64,000 nt of DNA from Thysanoteuthis rhombus. Its lineage: Eukaryota > Mollusca > Cephalopoda > Oegopsida > Thysanoteuthidae. Below are positions 43,129 through 52,115 of this stretch, piece after piece. The notes under the pieces were generated by a model, which ran no database searches, was not told where the DNA came from, and worked only from the letters and a program-made list of their open reading frames with translations. How positions within the stretch are numbered: the stretch's first letter is position 1; each line of letters begins with the position of its first letter. A program made the position numbers and the translations under genes. The stretch lies in NCBI GenBank assembly GCA_963457665.1, contig OY735219.1, forward strand, positions 21,902,437-21,966,436, read 5' to 3'.

Positions 43129-43740
43129 ATAAGGTGTGTGCAATAGTCCCCAATCTGTTTTTCTTTCAACTCAGACTGAATGCGCAGTTGAAGTTCAGTT
43201 TTCTGTGTCTTATGCTTAATATTCATTCATCTTGTGTTGAGATGAAAATGAAGAAAAATGGCTGCAAGAATTACCCTGCACAATGGTTTTGTTAGAAGTA
43301 GTATGTGCCGTGAATGGTTAGCGAACCTCAAGACACAGGTGAATTTGACTTGGACGACAAACCACGCACCGAAGGACCCCAAGAATTTGGAGGCAGGCTT
43401 TTTAGGGATAAAGAGCTCACTCAATCAATGTTGGAATCGTCTGAAAAAACTTGGCGTCAATCACTCAACAGTTGTAAGACGTTTCCGAAGTATGTGGGGG
43501 CCCACCCGGGAAGTATCCAACCATTTGGAATAAGTATGGAGAGATTGAAATAATGTAAAAATGAATTCTACCTGATCTGTCAGGGCGGAGCATTTGAAAG
43601 CGTTTCAACACTCTTATTTCACTTCTTGCTAAATATGAAAAAACCTTTTTGTAGAAGATGGAAAAATGGTCTCACTGAAATAATATGAAGTGTCTAAAAT
43701 CATGGGCGAATCCAAGAAAGCCTGCAGCTCACCATCTTTT
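43129..43740 (+). pseudogene. mariner-like transposase remnant with 5' terminal repeat
   Basis: The left end AAGGTGTGTGCAATAGTCCC, preceded by TA, resembles a mariner terminal inverted repeat. Inside, frames that alternate through frameshifts follow the order of a mariner transposase: CREWLANLK, then GEFDLDDKPRTEGPQEF, the conserved linker after the first helix-turn-helix, then LKKLGVNHSTVVRRF, the second helix-turn-helix. Further on come broken LLAKYEKTF and MKCLKSWANPRKPA stretches, which correspond to the start of the catalytic region. The catalytic aspartates and the right terminal repeat are not found, so this is a truncated, dead copy. Confidence 0.75.
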
Positions 43741-44524
43741 TAATAGCTACTGCTCCGTATTTTTAGTGGGGTATAAAAGGCGTTCTCTGTAACGAGTGGC
43801 TTAAGCCTAATGGAACTGTCTCTGCAGAGCGTTACCGTCGTCACTAAAATTACTGAATAGTTGGAGATGTTTCTGGCCAAAAATGTGCAAAAAGGCCAAA
43901 TATGTCCACATGTCAAAATTATAAAAATTATTTCATTATTCAATTTTATTATATCAACTATTGTACATTATAAGTAATATTTTTTTAATCTAATAATACT
44001 CCTATTTACATTCATTTGCTTTTTATCGCAACTTTACAGTGACGATTTCACTTGAAGTGACGATGTTACTAAAAGATCAAAGCTGAAACCATAAAAAGCA
44101 ACTGAAAAGTAAATATGAAGATTATTAGTAAATATCTTTTTTAAATATTAAAAATGATTGTTTATGAAACATTGCAAGACAAAAGTTCACACAAAAATTA
44201 GAATTTATCAAAAAACATTATAGCAACTATAAAAATAACTAAAAATATGAATATAGCCAAAACAATTAGTTCATGGCCAAATGCATTTTTAAAGGACCAG
44301 ATTTGTCAAATGTTGTCATAAAATGGCCAAAACGGAAACCGTGGTTGTCACCTCCGAAGTTTGAAGAATGCAATTGAAAAGGCCATCCACAAGGAAGAGG
44401 GAAAAAGAGAAGTCATTCTGTCGCATGGAAACACTCGTTCACACTTAATCGACCCAAATAAAATTTAAAAAATAATGTAATTGGGAAGGGACATTTTTCC
44501 TCAAGTGGATGTGGTTCAGCCGTT
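43741..44524. other. No gene or recognised repeat
   Basis: AT-rich. A CAGTGACGATTTCACTTGAA / GTGACGATGTTACT near-duplication at about 44038-44068 is the only local pattern. Confidence 0.4.
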
Positions 44525-44962
44525 GATAACAGAGTTCTCGGTACCTCAAAAACTCAATGATCTCTTCTTTAAAGGAGTTATTCTGACAGAGTTCTATTTT
44601 TACAATTTAGTTTTACACAGTAATTAACGAACTATAGTAATAAGCAAATGTAACTTTCAAGATTCATTTTTATTTCACATAATAATATATGATGTAGGTC
44701 TGTGTACAATACTCATGTTTTTCGATGGCTGTGCAGTTGATGACATTGTTTCTGGTCAACAATATCGCAACGCCAGGTTCAATATTTGACAATAGTTATG
44801 AAGTCATGTTCAACAATTAGAGTTTTCATTTTTTGTATACACCAATTTATTGCCAAGCTTAGTTATCCTTATTCTAAATTCATGGTATTAATTTGAATTT
44901 TAACCATTGTCTGACGGACAACTACTGGTCCGCAGACCACAGTTTCGAAACCTTTAGTCTAG
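44525..44962. mobile_element. hAT-like non-autonomous element, copy 3
   Basis: Block order as in the copies at 13.2 and 16.6 kb: CTTCTTTAAAGGAGTTATTC, TTTTTACAATTTAGTTTTAC, TAATTAACGAACTATAGT, TCAAGATTCATTTTTATTTC, TAGGTCTGTGTACAATAC. It ends with CTGGTCCGCAGACCACAGTT, TCGAAACCTTTAG. The GGTCCGCAGACCAC end is characteristic of this kind of hAT-related element. Confidence 0.55.
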
Positions 44963-45350
44963 CGGTATAACAATTTCTATCATTAATTTTATTCTGTTAT
45001 GTAAACATTTTATTCGTGAAGGTTTATACATTCGATGGTCTTCCAATAAATGGAAGCTTCATTTGAGAGAAATAATTTGTTTTCGGGAACATCGAAATGT
45101 CAACATTACTAGAGGGATTTGAATGATCCTATCGAATGGCATGAAATTCAGTGATTGGTCTCATCGATATGTACAGGACATCTATCAATCGATGAGGCGA
45201 CGTGAAATCCAATCAGGGTTCAAATACTTCCATTTATTTCTCCCGTTTTCTCACATGAACTTATAGGGATAGCAAGCTAGCTAACAAGCTAGATAGATTG
45301 CATTGCACCAAAATTTCACGTAAGGAATGCCCGCAGGACCTGAACGTCGG

Positions 45351-45353
<3 letters not shown>
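44963..45353. other. No gene seen
   Basis: AT-rich DNA, no recognised family. Confidence 0.35.

Positions 45354-45399
<46 letters not shown>
45354..45399. repeat. (TA)n microsatellite
   Basis: Pure TA run. Confidence 0.95.
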
Positions 45400-45405
<6 letters not shown>

Positions 45406-45655
45406 TAGATAGTGAAACAGACTGGAAAGAAAAGTGTATGGATGTTAGGTTTATTTATCTGTGGATGTTTTTTTTGTTTTTTTGTTAATGGTCTAGACAT
45501 GTTTTGGAAGGTGTTCCCATCTTCAGTAGTGTGTACTGTGTGTGTGTGTATGTGTGTGTGTGTGTACTTTTAGAGGTTATAGGTTTGATGTGGAACCTGA
45601 ATCCACCATCAGGGGCTTTGCTTTGTAAGCAAAAAATGGTATCCTGACTGTTGAG

Positions 45656-45658
<3 letters not shown>

Positions 45659-45721
<63 letters not shown>
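45659..45721. repeat. (AT)n microsatellite
   Basis: Pure AT run; a short GT patch lies upstream at 45536-45564. Confidence 0.95.
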
Positions 45722-45724
<3 letters not shown>

Positions 45725-46282
45725 TAACTATATACATGCTAATCATTATTTTGTGTGAAAAAAAACAACGTAAAATTGACCTGACCCCAAATTGGTATCC
45801 ATATATCATCGGAGATCAGCACCACCAATTTTATGTTCATCCTGGGGTCAATTTACCCTAGTACACAAATCTATAACTGTAGGAGTTAAGTAGTTTGAAA
45901 CATAATGAAATTGATCAGTCACTGGGAAACAAAATAACGTGTAATATACATGCGTATGTAAATAGATTGGGGGTCAACCACTTGCCCACAAATAGAGTGT
46001 TAGATCCTAACTGGTACTTAATTATTGTGATTCTGTGACAGATTAGGCAACCTGAGTAAATATTGATAAACATAATTACACATAAAACAAAAACGAAAGA
46101 AGAAAATAAGAGAGAAGGAAAGAAAAAGGAGAAAGAAAAGGACAATGTAATGTTCCAATACTTATATATTCATATTCATATGCATTAATTCATGCATCTT
46201 TATTCGTATCAATATCCATGGATTTATGGATCTAAATATATTTACATTCATATGTCATATTCATATGATTATGTATCACAAA
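45722..46282. other. No gene seen
   Basis: AT-rich, with a purine-rich stretch at 46090-46142 (AAAGAAGAAAATAAGAGAGA-like). Confidence 0.35.
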
Positions 46283-46404
46283 CCATCAACCAAACTGTCA
46301 TCATCAACACAGGTTTCTTCAGTTTTCAATGGGTCCTGCTGGCTGGCTGTCTCTCTTTGAAAATCTATACATTTACATTTTAGTATGTCAAGAAAAAATC
46401 CTTT
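46283..46404 (+). repeat. Family T repeat, 5' part only
   Basis: ACCATCAACCAAACTGTCAT, CAACACAGGTTTCTTCAG, TGGCTGGCTGTC, then truncation near AGTATGTCAAGAAAAAAT. It joins directly to a copy of the 31-kb repeat. Confidence 0.7.
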
Positions 46405-46640
46405 ATTCTAGATTCTGGAGAATCTGGTTGATATTAATAAACCCGTCTGAATAAGGTCTCTGAAAAGGTCAAAAGATGGAAAAAAAAATTTTTTACCGAT
46501 GTGTGCAGACAAAACAGTATGGCCAGGAGTGCTGGAACACACAAACATATGACCAAGCACACAAATACATAACATACAAACATGCGCAAATATCAAAAAA
46601 TGGATAGAACCCTCAGCCATCTTTGATGGCTGCAGTTGTT
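46405..46640 (+). repeat. Copy of the 31.3-32.0 kb repeat segment
   Basis: AATAAACCCGTCTGAATAAG (compare 31386) followed by GTGCAGACAAAACAGTATGG, CCAGGAGTGCTGG and CTCAGCCATCTTTGATGGC (compare 31880-32010). Two parts that lie about 500 bases apart at 31 kb are adjacent here. Confidence 0.6.
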
Positions 46641-46654
46641 CAATCTTCCCTCAT

Positions 46655-47005
46655 CTTAGACACAGACCTTTCCCAAGATTTGACAGACCTCTCTATCATG
46701 GCCGTTGCGGAGACAGTGCTATCTGAACCTGTCTAGCTCGTAACGCCTTATCACTTTCTGTCGACCACAATTTCGCATAAGATCTCTGGGGATCCATGTT
46801 GTGAGTCGTGATGTCCAGCAGTTATCTGACATTCTTGCAACATTTCCAGCCCGTTGCTATTTGAGTTTTCTGATGGTTTCTATGATATCTCGGACTCCTG
46901 TCTTTTCTGTAATATCCTGTGCGGTCTTCTGATCTTTCCATGTGAGGTTGAACTTGATTCCTTCAAGTGGACATTGCATGGTTCTCAGTTTGGGCGAAAT
47001 CCTAA
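46655..47005 (-). pseudogene. RTE-like LINE 3' end
   Basis: Minus strand carries ACTGAGAACCATGCAATGTC (LRTMQ), GGAAAGATCAGAAGACC, GAGATATCATAGAAACCATC, CAACGGGCTGGAAATGTTGC, GACATCACGACTCACAACAT, CCCCAGAGATCTTATGCG and TCTGTCAAATCTTGGGAAAG. The frame is broken, and the last ~40 bases and the tail are missing. Confidence 0.8.
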
Positions 47006-47158
47006 AATTCAATTTGAACAATAGTTATGGGAAAACACGTTAAAATAATACAGATCGGATCAAAAATGACTCATACAGCACATAATCATGGATTCTTTGG
47101 GATTACATAAAATTTGACGATTAAATTTCCTTTCTAACAATGAAAGAATGGAAATGAC

Positions 47159-47162
<4 letters not shown>
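47006..47162. other. No gene seen
   Basis: AT-rich spacer between the LINE fragment and a GT array. Confidence 0.3.
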
Positions 47163-47191
<29 letters not shown>

Positions 47192-47211
47192 GCGTGGGTG
47201 TGTGTGTGTGG
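47163..47211. repeat. (GT)n microsatellite
   Basis: GT run with CGCG and GGG interruptions. Confidence 0.9.
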
Positions 47212-47599
47212 GGGGATATTCATGTGCACTTCCGAATCTAATTACGTATACAGTTATATTTTCAGACTTTCATGCATACGATTTAATTTGGAGATAGATA
47301 TATGTATATGAATATATATAAGTACAAGCACAAAACGAAGATCTTTTTTCAATCTTCCTTTGTCACACATAAACGTGCAATAAACTTCACCTCTGCCGTA
47401 TGAAACCCACCACCACCACCACCACAAGCCTACCTACTCCCACTCCTCCTCGACACAGACGAAGTAGAACACCCACCTTCACCCCCACCTTTCGATTATC
47501 TGTGAAAAATAAACGAAGCCAAATACATCCAAAAAAATAAAAGAAACCGGAGAAAAAAAAAAAAGGTTTTAAAGTCACAAACCCAAGAGAGAGGAATCT

Positions 47600-47665
47600 T
47601 AGCAAACCGGAAATTATCGCAATTGAGATAGACGTACGCATGCGCAAAGCAGTCCGGAAATTGCT
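47600..47665. promoter_or_regulatory. Candidate TATA-less promoter core: ETS/NRF1/ETS-like motif cluster
   Basis: Two copies of the ETS-type word CCGGAAAT (47607-47614 and 47654-47661, same orientation) flank ACGCATGCGCA (47636-47646), a close match to the NRF1 site. ETS plus NRF1 motifs spaced within 60 bases are typical of TATA-less animal promoters. The sequence is richer in CpG than its surroundings. Nothing shows which strand would be transcribed, and no exon was identified nearby. Confidence 0.35.
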
Positions 47666-47840
47666 TTTGATACCCCTCTTCCATCCCCAAACACACACAC
47701 ACACTTGACAGACAATTGATGGGTGTGTCGACTTATGTGTTCGGTAAGAGATGTAAAGGAGAGGATTTGAGAACTGGCTGAAAAAGAAAGACTGAGACAG
47801 AGACAGAGACAGACAGACAGGAAGAGCACACTTACACGCC
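47666..47840. other. No gene called
   Basis: Includes a GACAGAGACAGA patch (47790-47822). The 170- and 116-codon minus-strand frames crossing this region are largely translated AC and GT repeats. Confidence 0.4.
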
Positions 47841-47878
<38 letters not shown>

Positions 47879-47901
47879 CGCGCGCACACACACACACACA
47901 C
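47841..47901. repeat. (AC)n microsatellite
   Basis: AC run interrupted by a GCGCGC segment, followed by about 180 bases of degenerate CA-rich sequence to 48095. Confidence 0.9.
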
Positions 47902-48099
47902 AAACCTAGTCACATTCACATGCAGATATATATTCAGGCAAATGCACTTCGCCCACACAAGCAAAGACGTACAAGTTCACACATGCATGCATATAGTCAT
48001 TCACTCACACTTATATACATGCACAGGCGTATACACTTAGACGCATATTGACACATAAAAACACCATAGCATATACGCACACATTCACACGTGACACAT

Positions 48100-48360
48100 G
48101 CCCTGGCTGCAACAGAATCCAACTCCGTCCAAACTTCTATTCAGACAACAACTTGAATTGTATTTATTAAAATGAAATAAATCTGCGTGATACATTTTCG
48201 TTAATATCAAAAACCTGTAAGTTTAGCTCGATCAGTAAAACAGCCTCCAGACAATCAGTTGGTTGTGAGTTAAAAACCACGATACGGCAATGTGTCTTTT
48301 ATGTAACGGTTTACGTCCCTTATTTTGGTGAGGGTTATTCTCTTTACGGTAGGGAAACAA
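48100..48360 (+). repeat. tRNA-derived SINE S1, plus-strand copy
   Basis: GGCTGCAACAGAATCCAACT start, then GTTTAGCTCGATCAGTAAAA (A-box-like), TCAGTTGGTTGTGAGTTAAA and ACCACG (B-box-like), and a GTCCCTTATTTTGGTGAGGG 3' portion that matches the other S1 copies in reverse. It is the only S1 copy on this strand. Confidence 0.65.
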
Positions 48361-48657
48361 AGTCGACCTCAGACTTTTTTTTACTGAAGTTAGACAATAT
48401 ATATATTTACTTATTTAGGTGCAATAGCATTAAAAGAAAGTGTCTCTAACAGCTGAAAGGAAGAATCAAAACTTTTCCAGGGATTCCATTTTTGCCACAA
48501 ACTGTAGCAAATTGCTTCAGAATGAAGAAAATATTCGCTGTCAATATAGTGTCCACAAAAATGGAGGCTTTTTGTTTTGTGTACATATTTGCTCGTTGCA
48601 AAGTTCTAAAAAAATGTATTGATGGGAAAAGGAGTTGACTTATCTGCCGAAATAGGT

Positions 48658-48659
<2 letters not shown>
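48361..48659. other. No gene called
   Basis: A 60-codon plus frame (48440-48622) has unremarkable composition and no domain. Confidence 0.3.

Positions 48660-48724
<65 letters not shown>
48660..48724. repeat. (AT)n microsatellite
   Basis: Pure AT run. Confidence 0.95.
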
Positions 48725-48729
<5 letters not shown>

Positions 48730-48851
48730 ATGAGCCAAGACATTATAACCATTGACTGGTGACAAGATTATCTGCTGCTGTCTCGTAACAAATGAATATT
48801 CAGGGTCCGAGGTCTATACGCAAGTGAGCTAACCTCTTTTTTTTTCTTTGT

Positions 48852-49500
48852 TTACCTCTGCCAACGAAGTTGACAAGATTTATATTTATTCAGTCACGTC
48901 TGTTCATCAGTTCGTCTACCCATTCGTCTATCCAAACGATATCTCTGATTGAATTTCGATGAAATTTTATGGATGAGTGGGCAATGGGGGTGGGGGAGAG
49001 GGGATAAAATTTTCCGATTAGGTCATATTTTTCAGGCTCTTTTTCCAACATCCATATATGTGCTTATAACTGTCTGCATGATACCTCCAAAAGTTATCGA
49101 TGAATTTCCATGAAATTCTGCTGGGGAGTCGACAATAGGCCGTGGAAGAACGGGTCAAATTTTGGCAATTGAATATCCAAACCACATAATATCGCCATAT
49201 TTTCATGTCTGTCCACACGATACCTTCAAAAGTTCTCAATGAATTTCTATGACATTTTGTGGAAAAGTGGACAACAGGCTTCTTCAACAATTAACTTCCT
49301 ACGCAGTTATATGTCAATACCACATGATATTGATCATTTTTTCTGGTCCATAAAATATCTCCTAAAGTTGTCAATGAATGTCAATCAGATTTTGTGGAAA
49401 GGTCAGTAATGAACTATGAGGGAACCGATTGAATTTTGGAGCGCATCCATGCACGATTACTCCCTCTAGTGTTGGCAGAGGTATGCGCTCTCTAAGTGCT
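48852..49500 (+). mobile_element. Family V transposon-like repeat with both ends
   Basis: Left end ACCTCTGCCAACGAAGTTG (48853 on) and right end GTGTTGGCAGAGGTATGC (49468 on) are inverted (CTCTGCCAAC/GTTGGCAGAG). The core TCAATGAATTTC(A/T)ATGA recurs at about 48947, 49098, 49235 and 49369 (periods about 150, 137 and 134). There is no ORF. It is the only copy here with both ends. Confidence 0.7.
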
Positions 49501-49854
49501 TTTTAGTTTGTTTTCCTACAATTACTTTTTTTTCTTTTGCAGTTTTTCTGCTTTTGTACACAGTGTTCAGCACAGTTCAAGAAACAACCCTTCCCCCCTA
49601 GATTGCATGTTCGTCTAAGTCTTTTTTTTTTAATGAATCTATAGCAGTGATCTTTTGGAGACGGGTTGATTCCGTCAAAAGCAAAAAAATCTTATCAACC
49701 ATTTATCCTCTCATAAGGGAGAGTCAGTTTGCGGAAAGGAGAGGAAATAGTAATTGTTCAAATCCCGAAACAAAAGAAATAAAAGATAAACGAGAAAACA
49801 CAAAGAATTATAGAAAATACTTTGAAAAATATCTACTCTATTTCTCTCTTTATA
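49501..49854. other. No gene seen
   Basis: T-rich then AT-rich DNA; the 95-codon frame at 49647-49934 runs into a CT/AT array. Confidence 0.35.
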
Positions 49855-49864
49855 CTCTCTCTCT

Positions 49865-49924
<60 letters not shown>
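49855..49924. repeat. (CT)n-(AT)n compound microsatellite
   Basis: CT run to about 49888, then AT run, directly before a family U copy as at 37.9 kb. Confidence 0.95.
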
Positions 49925-49927
<3 letters not shown>

Positions 49928-50360
49928 TGTGTAATCCACAGCTGTTTCGGTGTTTTACATCTCTTCAGTGTGGCTATAGACTTTCCAGTGAGGATTGAAA
50001 CCTTCGCTCCAGATCCCGATATCCTACCTCTGGGCTACGGAACTGGACAGTCAGTAATGCTGAATTTAAGCGATATATCAATTTATGCAGAAATTCTCCA
50101 CCCACTAGAATGCTCTATTCCTATGGAAGAGCATTGCGTAAGCTTACAATGGATGAGTTACCTCACTTAAAGAGTGCTCAACCCTGGAAAGAGGAGCATT
50201 GATTATTGTGTCATCCACAGACAGCTGTTTCGATGTATTACATCTCTTCAGTGTGGCTATAGACTTTCCATTAACCCATCCAGTACTGCGAGGCAGGATT
50301 ACTTTTGTCGAAGAGTCTCGGGTCTGTGCCCAAAGTTGCACAGACAACCTTACTCCTTCA
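49928..50360 (+). repeat. Family U repeat, two copies in tandem
   Basis: Copy one (49928-50200): AATCCACAGCTGTTTCGGTG, TTCAGTGTGGCTATAGACTT, TACGGAACTGGACAGTCAGT, GAATGCTCTATTCCTATGG. Copy two (50205-50360): ATCCACAGACAGCTGTTTCG, CTTCAGTGTGGCTATAGAC, ACTGCGAGGCAGGATTAC, truncated. The second copy is closer to the 37.96-kb one at its start. Confidence 0.75.
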
Positions 50361-50700
50361 AAGGGTCAGTAGATGTCTGATTGCCAGCTCAGGCAACTTC
50401 CAACTACGGAGTGTGATTCAACTCCACAGGTCAGCCATACTTGGGGATACTCACGTAAAAAGGCGACCAACCCCCGTAGCCTGCTTTGGTATTTGCCAGA
50501 AGGTGGAAGCTCCCACAACCGAGGGGCCCTGATTCTATTCGTGCCACTTCAACGGACCATAGGATGCAAATCTTTGGTTTAAAGGGTGAAGTCAGTTCTG
50601 CACACGTCACATTTCGTCTTGATGCTCCAAAGGCATCACTGCTTGGCATACGAGCCCCACCGTCTAAGGTCCTTTGGGCTTAGAAAACCGTTCTTCGCTG
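50361..50700. other. Balanced-composition segment, origin unknown
   Basis: About 340 bases with G+C clearly above the surroundings and overlapping open frames on both strands (65-75 codons). On the minus strand, one frame reads GCGSFHLLANTKAGYGGWSP, followed by FYVSIPKYG. No stop-free frame dominates, and the sequence is not repeated elsewhere in the window. It could be an unrecognised repeat, an old retrocopy or exon-like DNA. Confidence 0.3.
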
Positions 50701-51289
50701 ATTCTAGCCATTCATTCACACACACACACACAAACATATTTCGTGCTCCGAGTTCGAGCAATTTCTCTACGACTTCAAACTTGTTGATGATGTAAGTAAA
50801 TGTTTTACATCCCATCAGTTCCATCTGAGGTTTCATCCGATAGTGACTGAACTCGTTTAAATGGAAGGGCTATTGTTTTAAATGGTGGGTAGGAGTTTTA
50901 TTAGCCACACCTCTACCTCTAAGTTGATGAGTCAATTGTCAAAGGTATAGAAACTAACGGTTACCCTGTCCATTACATATACATTCATAGATATCTTATT
51001 TCTTCATACCTCTCTAGCCAGCTGAAGATCTGATAACAACGTGTTTATATTTATCTATCCTGGTTTTCTATCCTAATCTTTCTGTATTCTACTAACCAAT
51101 CTATCTCTGTTCCCGTCTACCAATCAATCAATAAGCTATCGATTTATCACTGATCTTACAGTAATTATTTCTGTTCTGCAATTACCTGACTCTTTCCCTG
51201 GGTTTATTTTCGGTTCTCTCTCCGATCGAATTTTCTTTCTTTAGTCTTTATTGCTCTTTGACGTTCAAATTTTTTGCCACCAGCACGTT
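50701..51289. other. No gene seen
   Basis: Short CACACACACACACACAAA patch at 50719; otherwise AT-rich with no recognised family. Confidence 0.35.
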
Positions 51290-51751
51290 GGCATTATGTG
51301 AGAATATAGCAACGAGCCTCTCAAACCCGGCGTCTGGAAATCACTCCAAATGTAAGCCATATCGTGAAAATGAAATTTTGAATCTTATGTTTGATTTCAC
51401 GTTTTAAAATTTCTTCTACTAGTTTGCGAGGCAGGTAACTCTAATACATACATACGTTTATGCGTGTGTTTTGTTTTGTGTGCGCGTATGTAGGCGTGCA
51501 TATATGTGTGGGTACATATGAGACTTTTTTGCCGTATACACGTACATTCATAAGTGAGAATTTGTTACACCAGCTTGCTAAGTAGGTACATGCCTGTATA
51601 TGACATATGTATGTGTATCTATGTGTGTAGTTGCACGTGTATGTGGCCGTATGTAGAAAAATGTGTATATGTATGGGAGATGTTAGAATTCAATACATCA
51701 GCTTGGGAAGCAGGTGTGTGCACGTGTACGTATATAAGCGTATGCTTTTGA

Positions 51752-51756
<5 letters not shown>

Positions 51757-51797
<41 letters not shown>
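51757..51797. repeat. (AT)n microsatellite within the array
   Basis: AT run flanked by GCTTTTGAG and its reverse CTCAAAAGC (51745 and 51799), forming a small hairpin-like unit. Confidence 0.9.
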
Positions 51798-51799
<2 letters not shown>

Positions 51800-51830
51800 T
51801 CAAAAGCATAAATATATATATATATATATC

Positions 51831-51890
51831 TTCGCCTGGTGAGACCCTAAGAGGGCAGAAACATGAGCTAGTTTGTGTAGCGAATCCACA
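51831..51890 (+). ncRNA. Hammerhead ribozyme-like motif H3
   Basis: Complete type-I layout on the plus strand: TTCGC (51831-51835) pairs with GCGAA (51880-51884) as stem I; CTGGTGA (51836-51842) stands in the place of CUGAUGA; stem II CCC/GGG closes TAAGA; GAAA is at 51858-51861; stem III CATGAG/GTTTGTG-type pairing encloses CTAG; GTA ends at 51879, the expected cleavage site. The A-to-G change in the first core box should abolish activity. The fold agrees with H1 and H2 although bases differ. Confidence 0.5.
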
Positions 51891-52051
51891 ATCTACTATT
51901 TATTTCCAGATCTACTCTAAAACAACTTAACTTCAGGAGTAAAAAGTTGCATGTATCGAGCACTCTATGAAATAAATGTATTACATTTCAGAAGTGGCTT
52001 TATATTATTGATATATTATTATATTATGTTATACTGCTAGCCTGATCTATA

Positions 52052-52055
<4 letters not shown>
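51891..52055 (+). repeat. 3' tail of hammerhead-associated repeat
   Basis: CTACTATTTATTTCCAGATC, AACTTCAGGAGTAAAAAGTT, GCATGTATCGAGCACTCTAT, GAAATAAATGTATTACA, GCCTGATCTATACC, then a TA array. It interrupts the two-box array and was inserted into it or into a TA run within it. Confidence 0.8.

Positions 52056-52113
<58 letters not shown>
52056..52113. repeat. (TA)n microsatellite
   Basis: Pure TA run continuing directly from the hammerhead-associated tail. Confidence 0.95.

Positions 52114-52115
<2 letters not shown>

Noticed and set aside
43235..43553. Intact gene for a transposase
   Set aside because: The conserved blocks are in different frames with stops between them; only a remnant.
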